In this document: piece by piece, positions 10,684 to 17,572 of the stretch
Layout of the letters: the number at the start of each line of letters is the position of its first letter
How positions within the stretch are numbered: position 1 is the first letter of the stretch
Assembly: GCA_000226015.1 (NCBI GenBank)
Contig: JH154082.1
Coordinates: forward strand, 39,566 to 71,696
Direction of reading: 5' to 3'
DNA length: 32,131 bases
Source of the DNA: Mnemiopsis leidyi
Taxonomy: Eukaryota; Ctenophora; Tentaculata; Lobata; Bolinopsidae
Translations under genes and position numbers: made by a program
The notes under the pieces: model-generated
What the model was told of the DNA's origin: nothing
Database searches by the model: none
Seen by the model: only the letters and a program-made list of their open reading frames with translations

Positions 10684-10795
10684 TATTATATTAGATATAT
10701 ATTTGATTATAATTTGTACTAATTCATATATATTCTAATAGGTTCTGATTCCCATGAACTCTGAGTTTTCATACGAGTTACATACGATTACAACA
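10684..10795 (+). repeat. right LTR
   Basis: The second 112-bp LTR copy, identical to the left except for one base, followed by the target duplication ATATG (10796-10800). Confidence 0.93.
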
Positions 10796-10800
10796 ATATG

Positions 10801-10878
10801 TTTCGCCGATATGCGCTGAAATTATGTCTAATATTCTAGAATCACCAAGACAATTCATCATACTTAACCACCATACAA
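10801..10878. other. short non-coding stretch beside the TRIM insertion
   Basis: AT-rich DNA between the target duplication and the last PGAP1 frame. Nothing recognisable. Confidence 0.4.
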
Positions 10879-13606
10879 CTAAATTGAATTTTGAACCATT
10901 AAGTATGGCACGGACTTATCTAAAAATGTCTCATAAATTGAGTTGTTGAACTGACGAAACAATATTAAAGGAAGGGAAAGATCTAATAAATTTCGACCTA
11001 ATAAAGTGGGTTGAACTCCAAGAAAGCTGACTCTGGCAATATCACGCATAATAGAAATATCCTCGGTCAACTTAAGAGTGTTTTTGTCGATCATATCAAA
11101 CAGGGCGTGGTTTATTTTCTGAGAAAATAAAGTGGTTAGATATGGGTCACAGATGTATTCATCGACAATGTCTCGTTAAGAGCTGAGAGCGCAATTTGAT
11201 TACGGTAACAAAAATTTCGACTGCTTAGTTAGGTCTTAATTAGGACTTAGTCAGGTATAAGTTAGGTCTTAGCTTGGTCTTAGTTAGGTCTTAGTTAGCT
11301 TAGGTTTTAGTTAAGTTTTAGGAAAAGTCGGGAAAAGTTCAAGAAACTGAAACCTTGATAAGTTGTCGACACCAGACCATCTGTAAGTGATCAGGGGACA
11401 CGTGCACATCAGGTATACAAGTCGTCAGTACGTTTATCGTATTTTCTTCTATCTCTGGAGGGCGGAATTTAGTTAAATCACACTGTTAAATATTCGTCAA
11501 ATCGAAATGTGACGTATCAGTCGAAATGATTAGTCAAAATACATCGATTAGGCTAATATATTGTAGTGTAAACAGTGTAAACAGATGCTCAATGTGAAGA
11601 TAAAACATTATTCTTTCTCAAGAAGTTGGTTTCAGATGTACTCAACCACTGATCAAATTTGACTTGTTATGCTAATTCCCTGATACCCGTCATTACAAAT
11701 TTACTGTTTGTTATATAATGCCAGGAAGCATACAGACAAGAAGTTTCGCCGAAACTTATTCAATTAAAATTTCAAACTATTTACCGTGAATAGTAGTCTG
11801 ATAAGGTTGTATCATGGTGTCTCTGATGCCACTACCGATGGAAATAAACAACTTGTCTTCATATATCCTCGGGTTAGACTCTACATACGTCCACCAATCA
11901 CTGTGTAAATGAATTGTCGATTTATAACTTGCTAACCCTTATTCTATTGAGAATAATGACAGTTGAATCATTAATTCAGTCTATTTCACTGAAAAGACAG
12001 GTATTTTCGGGAAGGTATCGTTTATATCACGTGATAACGTTACCCGATACGGATTGGCCGTACCTAACCGCAGTAAGATAATACGAAAGAATACAAGAAC
12101 GTAAACCGCAGTAAGATAATACGAAAGAATATAAGAACGTAAACCGCAGTAAGATAATACGAAAGAATACAAGAACGTAAACACGACATTTATTATAAGA
12201 ACGTGGAGATCCCGATATATTCCGATATATCGGTATATCTGGGATCCCGCTACAGCAACTGTATCCCGCGTCGAAACCCCGGAGATATTTTTAAGAACGT
12301 AAAGATAACCTGTAAAAAGAGTGGATGCTCCAGTCGAACTGCAAGGGAGCGGTGTTGTGGGGTGTAGAAAGTGTGAGGATCAGATCTACTGAGTTGTACT
12401 GAAACTCCGGGTGTACAAACACAGATCTAGCTACCAGACCCCCCATCGAGTGTCCTATCAGAATAACCTGAATATGTGTGTAATATCGAGTGTCCTATCA
12501 GAATAACATGAATACATACATGTAATATCGAGTGTCCTATCAGAATAACCTGAATATATGTGTAATATCGAGTGTCCTATCAGAATAACCTGAATATATG
12601 TGTAATATCGAGTGTCCTATGTAAAACTTGAAGATAGGATTATAAATGTCAATGTTTAAGTAATAGTCGGTATAGGAAAATTAATACTAGTATGAAATTA
12701 TGAAGACATAAGTTTTTGTTCTTTATTCTAAAAACAAACTAAGATAAAACAATCTAAACCCATAGCTTCATTGTCTAAGTTACCTTTTTAGGTTCGGAGT
12801 AAAGTTTCTGAATAGCCTCCAGAGCTGCAACCACGTATTCGGACTGTGTGTAGAGCACGCCTCCATACAGCCCGGAAAACTCCTCGTTAAAGTCGACAGT
12901 GAAGTAGTTAAAGTGGTGGGGCTTGTGTAGGTCCTCATGCATGCGGTACGCTACCGAGGCTAGCGACCGGACCTGCAAGACATGGTAAGATGATGTAACA
13001 TTTTCGTAGTTCAGTTTTTGGTTTTTAAAGCGGACAACGTCTCGTCTTAGAAGAAAATCATTTTCCACAGTGCCATCGTAGTACATAGCAGTATTATAGT
13101 ACATAGTAGTATAGTATACAAAATATTAAGAACTGGTTGAACTTACCTGCTTGAAACAGCCTGCATTGCCAGGGATAAAGAGAACGGGAATGCCATGGAA
13201 CCGGCCCTGAAAGAGCGACTTAGCGTAACGGCCCTCGCCGTACGCATACAATTTGTACTTCGAACTTCCCTTATAGACAGGAACTGTGGAGAATAGAGAG
13301 TCAGAAAGAAGCAAGAACCTAAATATTTTAGGATATTTGGATTCGAGAATAAAGTCGTGTTTTTTACAGACACAGATTTACAGATTTGCTGTTTTTTATA
13401 CCAAAATCCATAGACTATAACTCACCAGGAATGTATTTAGGATTCTCAAACATGTAAGTCATCTCGCAAGGATTAGGGGGGATTTTGAGAAGAGTGAACA
13501 CTCCAACAATAAACACGTAGACCACAAATACAGCAGCTGACACCGTTACAATCGTTATCGGATATTTCAGTTGTGTCATCCTCCTAGATATGTGGATTGG
13601 TATCAT
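10879..13606 (-). CDS. PGAP1: GPI inositol-deacylase PGAP1, N-terminal catalytic part
   Basis: This ER membrane lipase removes the acyl chain from the inositol of GPI anchors, so that anchored proteins can leave for the Golgi. Exons (minus): 13606-13426, 13283-13147, 12972-12784, 12467-12310, 11900-11785, 11454-11354, then an exon from 11118 whose end is uncertain (open to a stop at 10879). The phases of the first six close exactly, giving 294 residues. A membrane anchor spans residues 16-40, then CEMTYMFENPKY, YAYGEGRYA, GIPVLFIPGNAGCFKQVRSLAS, FNEEFSGLYGG, the nucleophile elbow GHSMGG (Ser176; human Ser174), STPH, and the histidine motif PDHLQMVWCRQL (His283). Exon 7 begins KINHALFDMID, matching the family. 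The family is about 900 residues long; the rest should lie leftward (see exons at 3408, 1384 and 412) and past the window. The start codon lies in an octamer repeat. Confidence 0.93.
11229..11325. repeat. degenerate TTAGGTC repeat in PGAP1 intron 6
   Basis: About ten imperfect copies of the 7-10-mer TTAGGTC / TTAGTTAGGTC, superficially like the TTAGG arthropod telomere unit but irregular. It starts about 30 bp inside the intron after the exon-6 donor at 11354. Confidence 0.85.
12069..12182. repeat. 38-bp tandem repeat, three copies, in PGAP1 intron 4
   Basis: Three near-identical copies of a 38-mer beginning CGCAGTAAGATAATACG and ending AAGAACGTAAAC, with a single base difference in the middle copy. 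The unit lacks stops in the minus frame, which gives a spurious open frame there. Isolated AAGAACGT copies follow at about 12197 and 12293. Confidence 0.95.
12208..12246. repeat. imperfect palindrome in PGAP1 intron 4
   Basis: The arms GATCCCGATATA (12208-12219) and TATATCTGGGATC pair with one bulged base. The loop itself contains the perfect palindrome CCGATATATCGG (12222-12233). It lies about 64 bp downstream of the exon-4 donor and could form a cruciform. Confidence 0.85.
12445..12620. repeat. 40-bp repeat that copies the PGAP1 exon 4 acceptor
   Basis: Four full units (starts 12445, 12485, 12527 and 12567) and a partial one (12607). The first unit is the real junction: its left half is the first 23 bases of exon 4, coding VILIGHS with the catalytic serine, and its right half is the intron end. 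The other units are in intron 3. Units 3 and 4 keep the CAG acceptor; unit 2 has lost it (AACATG instead of AACCTG). Unit spacings of 40 and 42 mean that use of any decoy acceptor shifts the frame. Confidence 0.96.
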
Positions 13607-13726
13607 GGTATCATGGTATCATGGTATCATGGTATCATGGTATCATGGTATCATGGTATCATGGTATCATGGTATCATGGTATCATGGTATCATGGTATC
13701 ATGGTATCATGGTATCATGGTATCAT
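13601..13726. repeat. octamer microsatellite carrying the PGAP1 start codon
   Basis: Fifteen full units of the 8-mer plus a sixteenth partial unit. On the PGAP1 strand each unit reads ATGATACC, so sixteen ATGs occur in a row. The last one (13604-13606) opens the PGAP1 frame (MIPIHISRRM); every earlier one reads ATG-ATA-CCA-TGA and stops. A second in-frame methionine is residue 10 of the protein and could be the true start. Confidence 0.97.
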
Positions 13727-13780
13727 TCATGATATCATGAATATTTCTACTCTAGTCGATTAATCATAGAATTTGAAACA

Positions 13781-13888
13781 TATAGTCTGTGCTATAATCT
13801 GAGCTATAATCTGTGCTATAATCTGAGCTATAATCTGAGCTATAATCTGAGCTATAATCTGTGCTATAGTCTGTGATATAATCTGTGC
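13781..13888. repeat. 12-bp minisatellite upstream of PGAP1
   Basis: Nine copies of the 12-mer TATAATCTGAGC with G/A and A/T variants. As the unit is a multiple of three it yields a spurious minus-strand frame of IIAQ repeats. It lies 55 bp upstream of the start-codon octamer array, in the presumed promoter or 5' leader. Confidence 0.96.
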
Positions 13889-14239
13889 TCGGTACCTAAT
13901 ACCAGCCCAGTACAGTAAAATATGTTTCCACGCCCTAACAATTAACATCGACTAATATATTAAGTTCTAACTTTCTAGTAGTCTATCTGAGACATTGATT
14001 CAATAAAGTAAACGATTTCAACGTAAAAAACTCTTTGATAGAGGTAATAAAAAATTTCACAATTCACTCAAACACATATTTAGTTATTTCAATTTAAACA
14101 CATATATATATATATGAATTATTAAACGAAGATATTGTAAACAAATGATAAAACAAAAAAATATATATTAAAGAACCAAATGTTAAATTATGGCCAGTGT
14201 AAATCGACATATAATTATCCTCGCATAGCTATTAGCTCC
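13889..14239. other. intergenic stretch between the zinc-finger gene and PGAP1
   Basis: Very AT-rich, with a short (TA)n at about 14103-14116. It should contain the 3' untranslated region of the zinc-finger gene and the PGAP1 promoter. I saw no canonical AATAAA in the minus orientation. Confidence 0.5.
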
Positions 14240-15430
14240 TCACGTTATTTCAGATTTGATAAGGTCAACTAAACAACGAGCAATCGCTTCATAATCGCAC
14301 TGTTGGGGTTCACTATCATACTGCTGTTCTTCTCCATTATCAAGTTGCTGTTCATCATCATCCTGCTTTTGTTCATTATCATGTTGTGGTTGTTCATTAT
14401 CAAGTTGATGTTGTTCATGTTCATATTGCTGTTGCTGATCATCATTCTGTTGTCTGTGATTATCACGCTGTTTTTGTCTACGTTTATATTGTTTTTTGTT
14501 CGAATGAGTTTTCTCGTGCGTTGTCAAGCCTGACTTCTGGATAAAAGATTTGGAGCATATTCCACATTTAAACGGCTTCTCACCAGTGTGCGTTCTCTTG
14601 TGTGATGTCAAATGTGGTCTCTGCGTGAATGATCGCAAACATATTTCACATGTATACGGTTTCTCACCAGTGTGCGTTCGCTCATGTTTTTTAAGGGTGT
14701 CTCTAGCCCCGAAAGATTTAGGGCATACTCCACATTTAAAGAACTTTTCTTGGTTGTGAGATTTTTTATGCCGAGTCAGAGTGTGTTTAGAAGCTAACGA
14801 TTTAAAGCACATGTCACATTTGACTGGATCCTGACCAATGTGACTTGACCTCTCATGGGTTACCATTCCGAATTTAGTTGCAAACGATTTGGAACATGAT
14901 CCACATTTATAAGGCTTCTCGCCAGTATGAATTCTTCGATGGGATGTAAGATGCGGTTTCTGAGTGAATGACCGGAAACATATGTCACATTTATACGGTC
15001 TCTCTCCCGTGTGAGTTCTCTCATGTTTGGTAAGTACGTACTTAGTACCAAAAGTTTTAAAGCATACGTCGCATTTGTAAGCTTTTTCGCCAGAATGAGT
15101 TCTTTTGTGGATTATCAAATTAAATAGATCAGCAAATGATTTGGGGCATATTTCACATTTATAAAGTTTCTCGCTATCTTGATCATGTTTTGAGTTTGTC
15201 AGATTGTCCGATTGGTCATCAGATTGCATCGAGTTTAGTTCTTTGTGATGTTCTCTAACATGATCCACGAACGTTTCAACATCAGAGAAATGTGCTTGGC
15301 ATCTAGGACAGGTAAAACCAGTTGATGTTTCGCCGCTCTCTTCCATTTCACGTTTAATATTTGAGGAGGTGGAACAATGAGGCACATCGGTAGAGGAAGT
15401 CTTTGATGGGATTGGCTCTTTTTCAAACAT
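14240..15430 (-). CDS. C2H2 zinc-finger protein, nine fingers
   Basis: A 396-residue frame with no intron in the coding part. Finger 1 is separate (C41-H61, CPRC...HVREHH). Fingers 2-9 run from C92 to H309 with TGEKP-type linkers, the mark of DNA-binding poly-C2H2 proteins. Fingers 2-5 and 6-9 look like two copies of a four-finger block: fingers 4 and 8 share FTQ(K/R)PHLTSH, and 5 and 9 share the C-x2-C-SKSF start. The C-terminal 85 residues are rich in Q, D, E, N and H. IKRE (25-28) and IKSE (391-394) fit the SUMO-acceptor consensus. The probable role is a nuclear transcription regulator; the target is unknown. The sequence CCTTTTCAG ends 8 bases before the ATG, so an upstream exon or leader is likely spliced on at 15438. 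It lies 431 bp from DPH6, same strand. Confidence 0.95.
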   Translation of the reverse strand: MFEKEPIPSKTSSTDVPHCSTSSNIKREMEESGETSTGFTCPRCQAHFSDVETFVDHVREHHKELNSMQSDDQSDNLTNSKHDQDSEKLYKCEICPKSFADLFNLIIHKRTHSGEKAYKCDVCFKTFGTKYVLTKHERTHTGERPYKCDICFRSFTQKPHLTSHRRIHTGEKPYKCGSCSKSFATKFGMVTHERSSHIGQDPVKCDMCFKSLASKHTLTRHKKSHNQEKFFKCGVCPKSFGARDTLKKHERTHTGEKPYTCEICLRSFTQRPHLTSHKRTHTGEKPFKCGICSKSFIQKSGLTTHEKTHSNKKQYKRRQKQRDNHRQQNDDQQQQYEHEQHQLDNEQPQHDNEQKQDDDEQQLDNGEEQQYDSEPQQCDYEAIARCLVDLIKSEIT

Positions 15431-15861
15431 GCTGACTTCTGAAAAGGAAGATTATTAAAAGGTTTTAAAGTTTTAAAGTCGATTAATTAAAATTTAAAGT
15501 CTTAATATGCAGAGATGAGATCAAATTGGACACTATAACAGCTCTATTAAGACATAATACTTAAATCAACTGCATTCAAAATTTGATTATCGTAAAAAAT
15601 ATTTCTCGTAAACTTATAAACATACACAGACAACGATAATGCAACAATTACGCAAATAAATTACAGCACGGTAAAAACTGAACTTTCACTTGTTATAAAA
15701 TCATATGATTCTACGAATCTATTAGCAGTAGATCATAATTTGAACATTTCATATCATAGAAATGTTAAAATTCTTATGTCATACAAGGCTTCCCTCTACC
15801 TAGCAGTTAGAACGAAAAGTTTAAGTAAAAGAATAATAAATAAGAGTCTAAAAAAGCTATA
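15431..15861. other. intergenic stretch between DPH6 and the zinc-finger gene
   Basis: AT-rich. It holds the candidate splice acceptor of the zinc-finger gene (CAG at 15439-15441, minus strand), the presumed promoter or 5' intron, and the DPH6 3' untranslated region. No repeat or RNA gene is apparent. Confidence 0.5.
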
Positions 15862-16668
15862 TCAACAGCCACCGTTAACAAAAGAATCTAATCTATCTTT
15901 CAAACTCAAGTTTCTCCAACCCGGCTTTTCAACAAGGGACACATCAGTGAACTTCTCGTACCAGACTGGTGCCATATCATCTTCTGAATGGCACACCTTT
16001 TCTGAAGAGTCAACCTGAATCCGGTATGCAAACAGAGGGCAGTCCGTTACAAGAGATTCATACTCGCCACCTTCTCCACACACGTTAAAACCAAACTTTT
16101 TGTTGATACCTTTAAAGTGAGGCAGCAGTTCAGCGGCTTGTTTGCCTACATGAGACTTGTCCAGGCCAATACTGGCTACCTTTATTATCCTTATCTGGAG
16201 ATGGTTATCTATCATTTCCTCGAGTAGAGTCTCTTGTTCGCGCTCCCACAGCGGGGCGATACTGACAAGACCAAGTCGCGAGCAGACCTCCTCTACTCGG
16301 TTCTTCTGATAAGTAGAAAATATAGCGCCGCTACAAACGGCAGTACACGCTGTGTTTTCCTTTACCTCTCTCAACAACTCGTACAAATCTTCAACTTCGT
16401 CGTTCTCAGTTTTCTTGTAACCCAGCTCTTGCGCTATGGGTAAACCTGATATTTCCCGCGCAAACAACCTGACACCCAGAGTCTTTGAGAGGCAGCCAAC
16501 CACATTGTGTCCAACTGTCTGATACATGTAACTGTCCAGTTCGTCCTGTTGAGGGGGCGGATGGAGGTGCGCGAGAGCAACTATGTCGTGTCCGGCGCGC
16601 ACGCACTGGTGGATTGTGTAGGTGCTGTCTTTACCCCCACTAACTAGGGCTACTATCTTGTGTGTCAT
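15862..16668 (-). CDS. DPH6: diphthine-ammonia ligase DPH6, intronless
   Basis: A complete 268-residue protein, essentially the same length as human DPH6 (267). It catalyses the last, ATP-dependent amidation step of diphthamide synthesis on the histidine of elongation factor 2, in the cytosol. The N-terminal PP-loop SGGKDST (10-16) binds ATP. SGAIFSTYQKNRVE (113-126), APLWER (138-143) and GEGGEYES (198-205) are hallmark motifs of the family. The ATG follows GCC and opens directly on the conserved K-x-V-A-L-V-SGGKDS start, so the start is secure. It has no introns, although both flanking minus-strand genes OPLAH and PGAP1 are rich in them. The C-terminal domain seen in some fungal and plant homologues is absent, as in animals. 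Confidence 0.97.
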   Translation of the reverse strand: MTHKIVALVSGGKDSTYTIHQCVRAGHDIVALAHLHPPPQQDELDSYMYQTVGHNVVGCLSKTLGVRLFAREISGLPIAQELGYKKTENDEVEDLYELLREVKENTACTAVCSGAIFSTYQKNRVEEVCSRLGLVSIAPLWEREQETLLEEMIDNHLQIRIIKVASIGLDKSHVGKQAAELLPHFKGINKKFGFNVCGEGGEYESLVTDCPLFAYRIQVDSSEKVCHSEDDMAPVWYEKFTDVSLVEKPGWRNLSLKDRLDSFVNGGC

Positions 16669-17572
16669 GGCTACCTACTAGGGTGAATTGATTAGGATTA
16701 TTGTTACAGTTTTGGCAACAAGGTGTCTAAATATGGTGAACAGAAGGAACAGAGTTAAATTCTAAATAAGGATGTTTATCTGACTATGCAAAATGATACG
16801 TCCGAAACACGTAACGGCGAATTAATGACGATTTGCCATTTTGTGAGTTAAGGCCTGAATGTCTTGTAGCAGGATACTAAACCAGTAGCCTATAGCGTAA
16901 AACATATATGAATAACTTAAACAATCATTTTACGATCAAAGATTCGATTTAACATGCGGAATAAAATATCAAACTATTAAAAATAAGGTTATATTGATAT
17001 CTTAACCCCATACATAAATTCGTCTTCAATCATAAATAAATGTTAAAATTATGAATATGGTTCAAATGTTTAAAAAGCTAAAAAGGAATAACCAGAAGTA
17101 CAAGGACCGACATAACAAACTATGGTCTATGAAACACTGATAAAAATCGAATTACTCCAATACTTTAAAAATTCTTATTAAAACTTTGAAATCCACGTGA
17201 TAAGACTCAATTCGATACTTAATTAATAATTTATAAAAGGGAACTTATCTGACAAAATATTAAACTTAAACTCACAGTAAGACTAGAATAAATTACTAAT
17301 ACATCAACTGAGTAAAACTAAATTCAGTAAACTTCTTTCAACTATATAACAATAACTAACTGAAAATTCTATCCACATTTTTTGAAGGTTTTGGCTCTAC
17401 ACATTCACAAAGCCAACAATACGAACTATCTAGTTAAATTATTGATTACACCCTTATTTTATAGTAATCACATGTATATCAAAGTCCTACATAAGTACAT
17501 ATTCTACTTTTATTTTCACTTCTAGTTAATTATGCAGTTTACACGAGTTCAATTTTCGCTGTAGAACTTTTA
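16669..17572. other. intergenic stretch between OPLAH and DPH6
   Basis: About 900 bp of AT-rich DNA with no gene, repeat or RNA that I recognise. It contains the OPLAH poly(A) signal at its right end and presumably the DPH6 promoter at its left end. Confidence 0.6.
17509..17514 (-). terminator. OPLAH poly(A) signal
   Basis: AATAAA on the minus strand, 58 nt after the OPLAH stop codon, is in the usual place for cleavage and polyadenylation. No other evidence. Confidence 0.55.

Larger units (their letters stand above)
9900..10795 (+). mobile_element. miniature LTR retrotransposon (TRIM-like), intact ends
   Basis: An 896-bp element bounded by two 112-bp direct repeats (9900-10011 and 10684-10795) that differ at one base. 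The 5-bp sequence ATATG sits on both outer sides (9895-9899 and 10796-10800), the target-site duplication of an integrase-mediated insertion. Directly after the left LTR is TGGTGTCAGAAC, in the position and with the TGG start of a tRNA primer-binding site. Directly before the right LTR is the purine tract GAAAGAAGGGAGA. Only a short gag lies inside, with no protease, reverse transcriptase or integrase, so it must move in trans with help from a relative. The near-identical LTRs imply recent insertion. The LTRs start with TATTAT rather than the usual TG. Confidence 0.93.

Noticed and set aside
13760-13948. Minus-strand frame rich in AQII repeats
   Set aside because: The product of a 12-bp minisatellite whose length is a multiple of three; no start context or domain.
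14303-14759. Plus-strand hydrophobic frame and another opposite the zinc fingers
   Set aside because: Shadows of the zinc-finger gene; the hydrophobic run is the complement of its Q/D/N-rich tail.
14240-16668. Operon-like cluster of DPH6, zinc-finger gene and PGAP1
   Set aside because: Spacings of 430-630 bp or more and no spliced-leader evidence. The acceptor before the zinc-finger ATG is equally explained by an ordinary 5' intron.
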